A program made the position numbers and the translations under genes. Source: Sclerotinia nivalis (Eukaryota > Ascomycota > Leotiomycetes > Helotiales > Sclerotiniaceae). From it: a stretch of 64,000 nucleotides of DNA. Positions 23,518 to 35,091 of the stretch are shown piece after piece. The DNA lies in the NCBI GenBank assembly GCA_029531795.1, contig JAPEIS010000005.1, positions 2,788,001-2,852,000 of the forward strand. Reading direction: 5' to 3'. Each line of letters opens with the position of its first letter. The first letter of the stretch is position 1. The notes under the pieces were generated by a model that saw only the letters and a program-made list of their open reading frames with translations, made no database searches and was not told where the DNA came from.

Positions 23518-23815
23518 GGTGCCTCTAGCTCAGGCATGGAACTTTGTCAAAAAACGTTACTGCATTGAAAGGATGTAAGACGGTAGCGGTGCCCTAGTTC
23601 AGGCATGTAACTTTAAAAACGATTGCAACAAGAGGATGTAAGACAATCGGTGCCTGTAGTTTCGGCATGGAACTTAGTCAAAAAACGATTGCAACTAGAG
23701 AAGGATGTAAGACAATCGGTGCCCCAGTTCAGGCATGGAGCTTTATCAAACGATGACTGCATTTAGAGAGGATGTAAGACAGTATCGAGTGCGCCTAGCT
23801 CAGGTACATGAGAGT
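23518..23815 (+). repeat. Degenerate tandem repeat, about 4.4 copies of 61-70 bp
   Basis: Copies begin at 23518, 23588, 23649, 23719 and 23787 with GGTGCC or GTGCGCC. They share the blocks TTCAGGCATGGAACTT, ACGATTGCAA and GGATGTAAGAC. Copies differ by substitutions and small indels. The last, partial copy runs into the frame at 23735-24064, so that frame is partly repeat-derived. Confidence 0.85.
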
Positions 23816-25543
23816 TGCCTCTCCTCGGGTTTGGAAAACCAAAAAGGGATGTATTTAGAGATTGTATTTTCACTGAGGAGTCTGACAAGAACAGGAGTCG
23901 CCTTTGTACCAGCTGTGTTGATTGAAGATCATGTCGCGGTCACTCCGATGGAAGCGACCAAGACCGAGTTCATAAGAGTCGGGAATGCAATACAGCAAGA
24001 GAGTGTCCTCAATCAACCATTGTCTTCGAAGATTCTAGGACATGGAATTCATTTTAAATATTGATTCTAGTTGAAGAGTTGAAGTCATATCACTAAACCA
24101 TTGGCGACTTCTCTTCTCGTGTATACGTATCAGAGGGTTTTACGTCCGGACTTCCTTGCGACTAATTGGTACCCTAAATCTGGATTAGATCATTGCGCGA
24201 GTATGTATTGTGGCAGAGCATCTGGGCCTCCAAATATTCATACTGGACGACTTTTCGGTCCTCGACGGTTCTTATGTGGTATGTTCTCAGGTCATGAATC
24301 ATGTTCCCATAGACTCTTTCTTGGTCCTGGACGCTCGTGGATAACGACCATTTCCTCCAGGCCAACGCTCTTCTTTCCCAGGATATGGAATTTGGAGCAC
24401 ACAAACATACTTCAGATACTCTTCCAAGACCACCTGATATTTGACCCTCCTTCATCAAAGTGCCATGTCCTGAAAATATCTGGTAGGACAATCTTTCTAC
24501 AGAGACTTTCTACAGAGCCGCGAAGAACACCTGTATCGTGTATCATGTATTTCTACTCAAGTAATGAGTACGATAAATGTGGAGTATGGGTTGTAATGGA
24601 GGGTTTATCCAATGTTTGATGTGAAAGTTTATGGAACTATTATCTCATGGTTGGTTAAGATGCAAGAAGTTGGGATATTGGCAGGGGTTGGAAGGGAGGG
24701 TGGAGGGGGGGTGGGGGGTGAAAGATTAGGCTGAAGATATATGGAACTTGTAGATATTTGAATGGAGAATTGGAGGATACCAATACCTAGCTTGTGATCT
24801 CTAGCATTACTACTGTTTGTTCAAACTAGCAATCACATTCAAAATCATCATGATAACTTTACAAGTAAGCGTATAAAAGGTAAGCGTGTAAAGCAGATAG
24901 ATTCAATCATTACTAGTAAGTGACTAGACAAGACCAGACTATATACTCCAACCCCTCCGTCCTCCCTCATTCGAGTCTTCGATCGGAAACCTAGTAGCTT
25001 CATATCATATCATACCCTATCAGATCACATCCAAACCACATATGCCAAAACTCCACGCCACCTCCCTCCCCTCCAATCCAATCATCATCATAAACATAAA
25101 CATAAAGTAAAGTAGGTAAGGTAAAGGTAGCTAGGTAGGTACTCGTGAAGTGAAATAAAATAGAATAGAATAAAATAAAGAGAAGAAGAAAAAGAAATTG
25201 AAAGAAATTGCTAGGGTATCCTGCCTGATGATTGATCATACCATCCATCCATTCGTATCCGCTCGCGAGCCTTTACAACAAAAAGGAAAAGAAAGGGGAA
25301 AGGAAAGAAAAAAATCATCGTTTCGTATCTTTCAATCTCGGTACGGTTCGGCTCATCTGAATGTCATCGTCTCAACTCATTAATCGTGAAGTGCGTATTG
25401 CGTCGTGTTCATGTGTCGCGTTTGCTCCCTCCTTTCCCGTCCTCCGATATCCTGTCCTTCGATATCATTCCATGGACCCGAAGGATCCAATATTCCTCCC
25501 TCTTAAATTCGTCATTTTCCACTTCATTGCCCCCCCACCTCCC

Positions 25544-27073
25544 CTACAACCAAACAAAGTCCCTTTCCTCCACCCTCGTACATGTCAAATACCCCACTGC
25601 CACCCCCTCCCCTTCCAATCCACACCTCATCAATGGTTCCACCACCCTCCTAGCCATCTCCTTCATCTCATCCATCCTCCTCTCAAACCTCTTTAATCCC
25701 TCCCTACTATAATGCTCTGGCGTCAACTTCAAAAACCTCTTGCAATCTTCATGTCCTAGATAGGCACCATTCGACGCATTACCCAACAACTTAAATGTCC
25801 TGCCAATCTGTTGATTTTGCGATATAGTTGACGGAGGAGGTTGTTGATGTTGAGTGATCGTTAAAGAAGAGGCGCGCGAATGATGTGTATTATGATTACC
25901 ACTAGTATGGCGAGGAGATCTAGGAAGTGGCTGAGGAGGTGCGGGAGGCGGTGATGTATTCTCAGCTAGCCACTGCCTGAACAAACTTACGACCAACCAA
26001 TCTGCATATGCATTACCCGGATTAACTCTCTCGCCCCTCGCAGTCAATAACGTTAATCGAAATAATTGCCCCTCAACACTCCCAACCATATCCCTCAAAT
26101 CCTCCACTTTATCCTCTATAATCTCCAGTACTTGGTCAGGCAATTGATTCCTAATGTGTCTTTCCCCTGCTGGCCAAGCGCCTACAACGTGTATGAGAGC
26201 TTCTCCAAATATCGTTTTCGATTGAGAGAGATAGCCAAGTTTGAGATATGAAGATGGATATTTGGCGATTTGTTTCCAGAGACGTCCTTGGAATTGTAGA
26301 AGATGGTGATCAATGCGCGGTCCAACAACCGTAAGAGCATCGTATAGATCGGCGAGTGTAAGAAGCGATTTGCATTGTATGTATGCGGTAGCTATATCAA
26401 TCGAATCGAGAAGTGGAGAATGGTTGTAGAAGATTCGAAATAAATTATCGTAGTCATTGAGCAAATCTTGATCTTCTTGTGTTATTTGCGGAGGCGCAGG
26501 GGTGGAATGCGAGGTGATGGATAGGTTTGCGACGGAGCGAAAGAAGGATGGGTTGGATGAAGGAGGTTTGTTTCGAACAGGTGGTGGTGGTCGAGTATCG
26601 TTTGCGCCAAAAAGAGAAAGAGAGGATTCCGGCTTTTGAACCAGCATTGGTATATCGTCATTATTAGGCCCGCTATCCAATTCATACCTCCATCTCCTTT
26701 TTGGACCTGCTTCATTCCTCCCCACATCACTCCCCGATTCTTCACCTATCCTAGCCAATTCCCCTACACCCGATCCTCCAACCTCAGTAGCTCTCGACCA
26801 TTCTTGACTTGTGCTTGCCTCGAAGAATCCGGAACAATTCGTTAAGATAAGTCGGTGTAATAAATATCGATTCGTTTTCGCGCTAGCTTTTATAATAATT
26901 TCCACATCCCCCGTATGCGTGAAGACGGGAAAATCATTCTGCGGTATGTAGGATGAACTTCCCGTATGACTACGTCCATGGCGACGATGATGCCTCGATG
27001 TACTCGCTCTTGAAACGACCGACGAAGGACCTCGAATAGCCAGCGAATTGGTCGGCTCTGCCTGCGAAACCAT
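25544..27073 (-). CDS. BTB/POZ-domain protein, 509 aa
   Basis: An uninterrupted minus-strand frame from the ATG at 27073 (MVSQAEPTNSLAIRG). The ten codons further upstream start at a TTG and lie partly in a predicted 5' UTR intron, so they are excluded. Residues about 50-98 show the start of a BTB fold (FTHTGDVEIIIKAS, NRYLLHRLILTNCSGFFEAS): a strand-strand-helix pattern with the conserved H-x3-L. An acidic, Ser/Pro-rich linker follows. A second folded part (LNDYDNLFRIFYNHSPLLD, ADLYDALTVVGPRIDHHLL) looks like the C-terminal half of the domain plus a helical region. BTB domains mediate dimerisation and often adaptor roles in Cul3 ubiquitin ligases; which applies here cannot be told. The N-terminus is a His/Arg/Ser-rich low-complexity region. 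Confidence 0.85.
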   Translation of the reverse strand: MVSQAEPTNSLAIRGPSSVVSRASTSRHHRRHGRSHTGSSSYIPQNDFPVFTHTGDVEIIIKASAKTNRYLLHRLILTNCSGFFEASTSQEWSRATEVGGSGVGELARIGEESGSDVGRNEAGPKRRWRYELDSGPNNDDIPMLVQKPESSLSLFGANDTRPPPPVRNKPPSSNPSFFRSVANLSITSHSTPAPPQITQEDQDLLNDYDNLFRIFYNHSPLLDSIDIATAYIQCKSLLTLADLYDALTVVGPRIDHHLLQFQGRLWKQIAKYPSSYLKLGYLSQSKTIFGEALIHVVGAWPAGERHIRNQLPDQVLEIIEDKVEDLRDMVGSVEGQLFRLTLLTARGERVNPGNAYADWLVVSLFRQWLAENTSPPPAPPQPLPRSPRHTSGNHNTHHSRASSLTITQHQQPPPSTISQNQQIGRTFKLLGNASNGAYLGHEDCKRFLKLTPEHYSREGLKRFERRMDEMKEMARRVVEPLMRCGLEGEGVAVGYLTCTRVEERDFVWL

Positions 27074-27083
27074 TGCGTATTTC

Positions 27084-27205
27084 CTATGCAAAAGAAATAT
27101 CAATCAGTATTCGTATGCTGGGGCTGTGAATCCATTTCTATGACCCCGGCTTGTTTTCGTCGCATAAGCAAAAACATATAATTCTGGACCACGCAAAGAA
27201 CGTAC
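27084..27205 (-). other. Predicted 5' UTR intron of the BTB gene
   Basis: Donor GTACGT at 27205, acceptor TTTGCATAG ending at 27084, and a TACTGATT branch-like element. The 122-nt intron would end 10 nt before the ATG at 27073. Confidence 0.5.
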
Positions 27206-29591
27206 CAAAATATCCAGCCTTCACTTCACCTTACACCGAGTTGACATGAAATGATGCGATCAAGAAGCTCATATACTCGTCCAATATCTGCTACGCACAG
27301 CGCGCAATTCTTCGTTCTCCAAGTAGGTATAGAATAAATTCTTCGGAAAACCCAAAAAATTCCCTCGCAAAGAATATCCACAGTCCCGAGCTTCCAGAAA
27401 ATGTCTCAAACCCACCTCGAACCTCAAATCTCGAACCTCACGAGTCTTCCTTCTTCGAGATATCTCTCTGTTATTCCCTTCTCTTTCTTCAACTTCTTTC
27501 TTTCCCTCTACTAGAATCACAAATCACGAAAAGCGCGCGTAGGATCTCTTCAACTTCTTTATTTTCCTTTAAAAGTTTCGTGTATATACGTATAGTCGTA
27601 GTAAGTAAATAAGAAGAACGCGAAGAGAAAAAAAATATCAATTCAGTTATATCAATATCAAACGCATCTTATTATCTACTATCTAACTGACTATCTATCT
27701 ATCAATCAATCAATCAGTCAATCAATCAACATGTACACGGTAAATCTCCCAGGACCATCCAAGCAAGTTCCTCAGCCCAGGAACAACTATGACCATCCAA
27801 TCGAAAATACTCTGTATCCATTTCTACCCACCTCTCACCCATTCATATGAAAGAAAGAAAATAATAATAATAACATGAACTATGCCTGCCTACTTGATTG
27901 CCTTGCTTCTTTCTTGCCTTGCTTCTTTCTTGCCTTGCTTCTTTCTTGCCTTGCTAAAGCTTCCCACTGTATCCACCAGCGCCCAGCCAACTCGCGAATT
28001 GTCACCCAGCCATCTCAAATGAAACCTTGAATCCGTCCATTCATTCATCCATCCATCCATCCATTCATTCATTTGTTTCAACGCGCTTTGATCCGTCCAC
28101 CTTACATTCATTAGTCAGTAACCTAACAAACAATAGCTCCATACATTTTCACAACTAAATTATGCCAATTCTGGTCCTGTATTATCATCCAACTTCTTTG
28201 TGCAATGTCATGCCAACCTCATACGTGCGTGCGTGCGTGGTGTACCGTACCCTATCCGTAGCCCCATAAATGCTCGTTGCCATCACGATAAAGCAACTAC
28301 TCCTCAGTAAATAGGTACAGTACAGGTAGCGTTGACGATCCAACCTCCACCTTCCAATCAAACCCCATTTCCCCTACACCAAACCTTACAAAACATGTAA
28401 AACTAAGACGGTAAATTAGGGCCACGATGAAAGGTACTGGTTAGCAGACGGATGTCAATACTTTAGTCTGTTTTTCCGAGGTTTTATCATATTCTGGGGA
28501 GGGAGGAGTTTACGGATATACTCGTAGAGAATTTGAGATATCGGTATCGAGTAATTTCATTGGGAGTTAAAAAAAAAAAGCTCGAATTTCTATTTCTCTT
28601 GTATGAACGAACCATGATGGAGTATCATAGCGACCGACATACTTTTTTTTGGTACTGATCACTTAACGTTACCTAGGACTTACATAACCTAAAAATTATC
28701 TAGTATCTAGTATCTAATATCTAATATCCATCTACTATATCCATCTACTATATCCATCTATTAAATCAAGTATATACCACCTATCTAACCATCATCACCT
28801 CACACCTTCCTCCCTTTTCAACATCCATCATCTACATCCATCATCCCATCTATAATATTCCTTCCTCTCATTTTCCTCCATCTACCGCCATACCTCCTCA
28901 TCAACGCAGTTAACTTTCACGCAGTGGACTTTCACACTGCATATTCCCCTTCTATCCTCATATTTTCTCATCCCATCGCAGATTTCCCATTTAAGTTTTA
29001 CCGCTCTCTTTCTTCCAACCTACCTAGAGTCTTAACAGGCTATTATGAACATAGTCTTGTGCAGAATGCCTCACTCGCCTGACTTCATTGCATGGCTCCA
29101 TTTGGAAAATACTTTTTTCGAGGCTTCGAGGAAAATTGCCGTCTCTCCGTCACACCATCTTGTTGGACGAGCAACCTGGATGAGTAACCTTAGGCTCCGA
29201 ATTTCCCAAGCTCACCATCACATTGCGTTCACACGTTCGTATCAGTTCGCATCATTTCAAAGGATAAAATATTTCAGGATACAACAGACTTTTGTATTTA
29301 AGATTTGTGCGACAGCTTGCTCTCATGTTAGGCGCTCACTACTAAAGTCGTGCCAACGAGAGCAAAAACGTCTTGCAAAGTATGCAAAGCCAGCAAACCC
29401 ATGACCTACCTCCCTCCTATTCTATGTTACAAATTTATGCTAGACCTAGCCAGGTAGCCTTATGGATGACCCTAATTCCGAAATCCCATATGCAAATTCG
29501 AATGCAGTGAAACTAGCAAAACTCCGTGTCCTGTAACTTTAGGAATACCCATTTCATTTTGTACATTGGTGCCCAAGGCCGTAAATCGCAT
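27206..29591. other. Intergenic region upstream of the BTB gene
   Basis: Contains TCTATC/CAATCAAT microsatellites (27690-27730), a 39-codon ATG frame at 27731-27850 (MYTVNLPGPSKQVPQPRN), a 16-bp tandem repeat at 27898-27955, GTGCGTGC and ATCCATCC runs, and a TATCTA/CCATCTAC repeat at about 28700-28765. An ATG frame of 119 codons at 29045-29404 has unremarkable composition and I do not recognise it; I would not call it a gene on this evidence. Confidence 0.45.
27898..27955. repeat. 16-bp tandem repeat (TTGCCTTGCTTCTTTC), 3.6 copies
   Basis: Three exact copies of the 16-mer and a partial fourth. Non-coding. Confidence 0.9.
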
Positions 29592-30584
29592 TTAACTCAT
29601 ATCCATCTCAACCTCCACAGCATGATTTGGGAGATCGGTCGTAGGATTTTCATCCGTCATCATTTCTTCAACGTGTGCATTTGTCATGGCATTGATAATT
29701 GGACTGCTAGCCTTTGGAGTTTCGCTAGCCTCAATCACCATATCACCCTCAAAGATTGGGACTGGTCCTCGAAGGTTTTCAAAAGTCTTTTCCAAGCTGG
29801 TGCTCACCAATCTTCCTTGTTTGAGGTCATCTCCAAACAAAAAGTAGCCTTCTTGAGCTTCGACGAGATAACTGGCTAGACCTCTACTTTGCAATCGAAT
29901 GATCGCATTGTTGACAGGATAATGATTCTCGATATATTTTGTCCAGCCACGAACCGCAGCTTGAATATCTTCGTCGGCGCTTAACTTTGACCAACCGATA
30001 CCCAAGTGTCGAGTGTACTCATCGATAGAAGGCTGGACGGGGCCAATACCTCCAGCTTGAAGTGGTGTTGAGAGTGCACTATTTGCAACCTTTATCTCTT
30101 CGGTCATTGATGGTGTGGAGCCCAGATCAATTCTTTGACTCTTTGCCGAACGTAGTATTGGTCTTTCTGGGCTGGCCGCGCGCAATGCTGCTTGTGCCTT
30201 TTTTTCGGCTTCTTCCTCTTCCAACCATGTACCAGTTTGGCTATCTGCAGATAAGATGTAGCCTTTGCTTGGTTTGATAAGTGTCATTCCTGGTCCATAT
30301 TCCCATTCCTCTTCGTTCTCAACGATTACTGGCTCGACAGGTGCCTGTGAAAAATATTCCTCGTCTTCAAAATCAGCCTCGTCGCGTGAACGTTTGCGAC
30401 CTGCAGCTGATGGAGGTGCGGACGTCGGAGTGAGCCAAGAACTTTGAGGTGTTGATGACAGAGGTGCCTTTACGAAAGGTGAAGTAAAAGATGGTCTATT
30501 GAAAGAAGGCTGAGGCGGTAGTTGCGGCGTCATGGCAAGAACGGGGGAAGATTGAGAGAAGGATTGATGAGAGAAGGAACCCAT
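29592..30584 (-). CDS. Uncharacterised, probably nuclear protein, 330 aa
   Basis: Single-exon frame from the ATG at 30584 to 29592. The first 60 residues are Ser/Pro/Gln-rich. A basic cluster, GRKRSRDE, near residue 63 is a likely nuclear localisation signal and is followed by an acidic patch. The central part contains two tidy modules (EEWEYGPGMTLIKPSKGYIL and EAQEGYFLFGDDLKQGRLVS) with a conserved-looking helical region between (EEIKVANSALSTP; SADEDIQAAVRGWTKYIENH). I do not recognise a domain. The order of composition (disordered tail, NLS, folded core, acidic tail) is typical of conserved fungal nuclear proteins. It is divergent from the calponin-homology gene over a 1.6-kb spacer. Confidence 0.75.
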   Translation of the reverse strand: MGSFSHQSFSQSSPVLAMTPQLPPQPSFNRPSFTSPFVKAPLSSTPQSSWLTPTSAPPSAAGRKRSRDEADFEDEEYFSQAPVEPVIVENEEEWEYGPGMTLIKPSKGYILSADSQTGTWLEEEEAEKKAQAALRAASPERPILRSAKSQRIDLGSTPSMTEEIKVANSALSTPLQAGGIGPVQPSIDEYTRHLGIGWSKLSADEDIQAAVRGWTKYIENHYPVNNAIIRLQSRGLASYLVEAQEGYFLFGDDLKQGRLVSTSLEKTFENLRGPVPIFEGDMVIEASETPKASSPIINAMTNAHVEEMMTDENPTTDLPNHAVEVEMDMS

Positions 30585-32161
30585 GATGAATGAAAGAGTT
30601 TGATTTTTAATTGTTGATAGATGATCAAAAGAAGACGCGACTTCAAGGTAACTATTTTATCAATTGATTGATGTTATTGGATAGATAATAGATGGAATTG
30701 GATTGATGTTGGAGATAGAGATGGAGGTGGAAGGAGGAAGTATGTATTGAGTTGGTGTTGGTGTTGGGGGAAGTATCAAAGTATTGATGGAAGAAGATGA
30801 AGAAGAATAAGAGTAGGAGATAAAAAGTCAAGAATTAAGGGAAGGGAAAGGTGAAATACTTATTTGGGTGTGGGAACTGGAAAGGATAGAAAGGAAAGAA
30901 AAGAAAGCTGAGAGAAAGGACGGCATCTTTGAAATGTAAGAAGGCAAGAACTTGGGGTACTTTTTTCGGAAAGCTCCAATTGGGTTGTCACAGTGAAAGC
31001 TTGCATTTGCGCGACAACCTTTTTGAGACTAGATCAGATGAAGGTTAGAGTCTTTTTGAAGACTTGCCTTGCCTTGCGGGCCTTGCGCGGTGTGTGGGTC
31101 TTCTCTTCCTAGGTCTGTTCTGCTCAGTCAGTCAAAGTAGAGTTTTAATTGGTTAGATAAAGAAACTCATTCAGAGACATTTTGGGGAAAAAGTTGCTTG
31201 TCGCTTTGAACAAGGGTTAAAATGACGGAAGGTCGGTGATGGACAAGTGGATGGATAAAGTCATTTATTAGCCTACTTGACCAATCAAATTAAAAATTGA
31301 TGATTCTCTTGAGATTCTTCTAGGCCGATTATAGTTGACCAATCAAGTTAAGTATTGCTGGTTGATCCTTTTACATTCTTCTTAGTCGGTCGTAGGGTAT
31401 TACGGGCCCACTTTTATTGACCAATCAAATTAAACAATTGTTCGTCCATCCTTTTTAAGTCTTCTTACCCTTCTGGACCTATTATATTATTGCGAGCTGA
31501 AAAGGTTGACCAATGGTGGCCTAATATATTAGGTGTACATGCCGGGATCTAATGCAACACCTCGGGCCATGCAAGTTCAACTCGGGTTTAGTGACTGATC
31601 CAATAGAAACCTTGCTAGGTATGAATCGTAAGATCCTTTTTTTAGCTTTTGATCGCTTTCAAAACATCCAAAAAAGGATTCTCATGTGGAGTTCAAAAAA
31701 GTCGAAAGTCTTCAAACTCATGTCATGACGTTCATTGAGCTTCCTTGGATGAATTGTCACATGATTATGTATGCATGTGATATCTTGTGAAAATCCACTT
31801 TCAATATGCACTTACAATAAAATGCATTTATGTTGCATCATTCACTCCAGAATTCAAAATGCCATCATTGAAAATCAATACATACAACAACAATAACAAC
31901 AATAACAATTTTCTATCATCTCAAACATCACTTGCTTACCAACATATTTTTATGTGAAATTTTTGTAATGACATTCCAGGATCAGCCTTGCCCATCCTTA
32001 GCGCCGGCCATCTTTTGTGATTTGACCGTTTTGCAAATGTGCCTTATGAATTGGATTGTGCTTATAGATTTGAGATTGCGATTTCATTTCATAACAAAAA
32101 GGAGTCGCATCCTAATAACAGAACAGAAATTACACCTAGGTTTACATACAAATCGACTACT
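30585..32161. promoter_or_regulatory. Divergent intergenic region with a CCAAT-box array
   Basis: This is the shared upstream region of the genes at 30584 (minus) and 32162 (plus). Four copies of TTGACCAAT occur in the same orientation at 31277, 31335, 31417 and 31506. The first three extend to TTGACCAATCAARTTAA and sit in a larger degenerate repeat with TTCTTCTTAG-like pieces. CCAAT is the binding core of the conserved HAP/NF-Y complex. AACAACAAYAACAAT repeats precede the downstream gene at 31887-31911. Confidence 0.6.
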
Positions 32162-34242
32162 ATGGCTTCTGTAACAAATCTCGACAACGACGTTAATAGC
32201 AAGCGGGGTGATAGAGTTACTCCAGCTGCTGTGAACGAAGTGAGGAATTTCATTGAGGAATCACTTGGAGAGAGTTTACCTGACGTTGGAGATGATCCCC
32301 GGTTTGGCACATACAATATACTTGCCGCACTGAAAGATGGAGTGGCGCTTTGCAAGTACGTTCATATTCTCCCTCCGGAGAAGTCCTAGTTTGCTAACTT
32401 ATTCACAGGCTCGCAGCTCTGATTGATCCTGCAAAAGTCCGCGGGTTCAAACCTAAAGCAACAATGCCTTTTATACAACGAGAGAATATCGCTTTGTTTC
32501 TTGCCGCATGTGAGAAGCCACCCTTGAGCCTACCTGCGCATGATAGGTTCCTCACAGTGGATCTCTACGATGGAAAAGATCCTGCGCAAGTACTTCAAGG
32601 TATCGCCGCTTTCAGCAGAGCAGCGAACCGAGTCGAGCCTTCGAAATTTCCTAATCCTATCGGCGCGAGATCTCGTGGGGGTGTTGTGAGCCCGCATGTT
32701 ACTGGACAATATCTTGGAACTGGTTACGGTAACAGGGGCAGAGAGGCTTCAACTGCCAGCACTGCATCATCAAGTAACAAGCCTGCTTCTACTTTGACTG
32801 CTTCGAGAACCGGTGGTTCGGACAGCGGTAGAAAAAGTCCTAGCAGATTTGGTCGGTCTACATCACCTGGTTCAGTCAGTACTTGGAGTAAGAAGTCCGA
32901 CGAGGGTGCGACAGCTCCAGCCTGGAATATTGCGCAATATGGATACATGGGAGGTGCAAGTCAAGGCAATATGGGAGTTTCATTTGGTGGCAGGAGACAA
33001 ATTACAAACGCTGGCCCGAATGTTCCGAGTCTTGCTGAAAAGGAGAAGAAACGAAGAGAAAAAGAAGCAGAAGATGGACGACTGAAGGTTGAAGCAGAAG
33101 AACAGGCGAGACAAAGAGTTGCGGCAGAGGAGGAAAAGGCTCGTATTCAAGAGGAAAAACGATTCACTGAAGAAACCGAGAAGTTGCGACAAAAAACACT
33201 GAACGAGAAACGGGAATGGGAGGAACAGGAACGCAAATGGAAGGCAGAAGAGGATCGCCGAAAGCAAGATGAAGCGGAGGCTGAAAATAGAGCAGCGGAT
33301 GAGCGAAAGAGATTGAGAGGTACTAGCGACGCTCGATTACAAGGACAATTCCTCAGTCAATATCAAGCTGAAAATGATTTGAATCAGAAGGGCCGTAGAA
33401 CCAATTCTACCGAGGCCGACAGGATTAGGCAATTGGAACATGAATTGGCAGAAGCTCGGGACCGAGAGCGTCGATATCAAGCTGAAAGAGTTTCAAAACA
33501 CAAAACTGGCGATCGTGAAGCCATTGAAGATCATGATTTGACATTGCGATTGAAGGAGTCATCAAAAGCTCGTCCAAGATCTGGTAGTCCCCCCCGTCTA
33601 CCACCACGAAAGGATAGCGATGAAACATGGAGACAAGATGAACGAGACTATCTTCGCAAACAATGGAGCTCGCAAAATACAAGTGAAGATACACCACCAC
33701 CAATTAAATCTCCTCGTCCATTACCGGAACCTACTGTAGCTGCCGTTAAGCCTCAACACACTGGTGGAGCAAGACCTCTACCAGATCCAGCAAACTACAC
33801 ATCCCCAACCTCTAAAACCCCAAACCGCACTGACCGCTTTCTTTCATCAAACCCTCCACCAACCCCACCAAGACCAACCGCAACTTATTCAAACGAAATA
33901 GGAACATTTTCTGGGAATGCCGAACGCGATGCAGAAGATCGTCGTCGTGTCGAATCTCAAACTAAAACCAAAGCCGCCGAATGGGCTTCCAAATCTCTAT
34001 TGGAAAAGGAAATGGAGATGGAGAGACAAAGGCAACAGGAATGGGAAGAAAGTCAGAAGGAGGTTAAGAGTGAGGTTCCTGCTGGCGATGGAGTTGATGG
34101 CATTGGCGGGGGTATCGGAGGAAAGTGGGATGTTAATCAGTGGACGGGTTATACAGGGGGTGATGGGCAGAATAAGGGAACTCAGGGAATTGGAACTGGC
34201 AGACGTCAAATTGTGGGGCAAGCGCCTAATGGGGGGAGATAG
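32162..34242 (+). CDS. Calponin-homology domain protein with coiled coil, 2 exons, 675 aa
   Basis: Exon 1 is 32162-32355 and exon 2 is 32409-34242; the 53-nt intron (GTACGT...TTGCTAAC...CACAG) joins in phase inside ALCK/LAALIDP. Residues about 20-135 form a calponin-homology domain (VRNFIEESLGE, YNILAALKDGVALCKLAALI, KPKATMPFIQRENIALFLAA, FLTVDLYDGKDPAQVLQGI) of the single-CH transgelin/calponin type, which binds actin or acts as a scaffold. A Ser-rich linker and about 120 residues of charged coiled coil (KKRREKEAEDGRLKVEAEEQ, KWKAEEDRRKQDEAE) follow. Next come proline motifs (PPRLPPRK, PPPTPPRPT) that could bind SH3 domains. It is much longer than yeast Scp1 (about 200 aa), so this is a filamentous-fungus architecture. 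Probable role: actin cytoskeleton or cortical patches. Confidence 0.88.
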
Positions 34243-35091
34243 ATGGGAAATGTGAGATGCGCCTCAATCATCATTGGGAGATGCGATGATCGATTGTTAA
34301 GATTGTCAAGCGTGGGTGCGAATAAAGTCGTTGTGCATTTCTCGGAGCGGATGGATGGATGGGCATGTCGCGCGTTTTGGGATGGATATTTTGGGGGATC
34401 TTGTACCTGTACCTGTGCGAGGGGGAAATTCTTTGAGGAATGGGATGGACTGGCCTGGGTTGTCCTGGATTGGGTGGGATAGAGAGGAATAATTCACGCG
34501 TTGAGTTAAATACCAAATATTAATAATACAATACCTTGTAGGAGGGAAGAGAGATAGTCAGTCTAATAGCATACAACAAATTCAATACATTTAGGTCTTA
34601 GGGGACATTAATAAAGACGGGAGTAACTAACTAGTCAGTGGTTTTTATTATTGATGATGATGATGATGATGATGATGAAAGCTGATTGCTCTATGCCTAG
34701 TGAAGAACTAACACACGCATCAGTCTTCGAATTCCTCACAGCCCTTGGATAAAGGATAAATGTAGGCTGCTAGTTGAGGGTTGCAATATATTGAGATATA
34801 TAGATAGGATCATTCAAAAGCATATTATATCAAGATTGGAATAGATTGGGATCCAGATACCAGTATACATATATGACCGCTTGATTCACAATGCATTATT
34901 ACATATGCCATGCTAACCCATATAATCACACTCTAGGTACTACAAAAAAAAGATATCCAAGATTCCGTAATCCCAAACTCCATAAACGTCCTACTCTTTT
35001 TTCAATATCCAAACCAAAAAAGCAGCTTCCTCAACTATCCCATCCCATCCCATCCCATCCCATCCCATCCCAATTTCCATCCATTCAAACC
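34243..35091. other. Convergent intergenic spacer
   Basis: Lies between the 3' ends of the CH-domain gene and YEN1. It holds a GAT repeat (about 34650-34678), and CATCC pentamer repeats (CCCATCCCATCC at about 35038-35075) just beyond the YEN1 stop. No gene seen. Confidence 0.6.

Larger units (their letters stand above)
21342..25543. other. 4.2 kb without a firm gene; decayed coding pieces
   Basis: An ATG at 21656 opens a 25-codon frame that is almost entirely hydrophobic (MSTIKFHYILFIVHFSLIL), like a signal peptide, then stops. Downstream, Cys-rich segments and two similar introns (22392-22454 and 22665-22726) hint at small secreted-type genes that no longer read through. A tandem repeat lies at 23518-23815. 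Frames at 23735-24064 and 24101-24619 (no early ATG) are open on one or both strands, but I could not link them to any family. A G-rich tract lies at 24690-24720. Confidence 0.4.

Noticed and set aside
24101..24619. 172-codon plus frame and the opposing 105-codon minus frame
   Set aside because: Neither starts at an early ATG, both strands are open together, and no motif is recognisable; a HET-like resemblance on the minus strand was too vague to use.
27071..27103. Ten-codon N-terminal extension of the BTB protein
   Set aside because: It begins at TTG, and most of it lies inside a predicted 5' UTR intron with good splice sites.
29045..29404. 119-codon ATG frame
   Set aside because: Composition is like translated non-coding DNA (many His, Arg, Ser and Cys without pattern), and there is no domain or splice evidence.
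32980..33267. Phe/Leu-rich minus-strand ORF
   Set aside because: It is the antisense of the Lys/Glu coiled coil in the calponin-homology gene, not a membrane protein.
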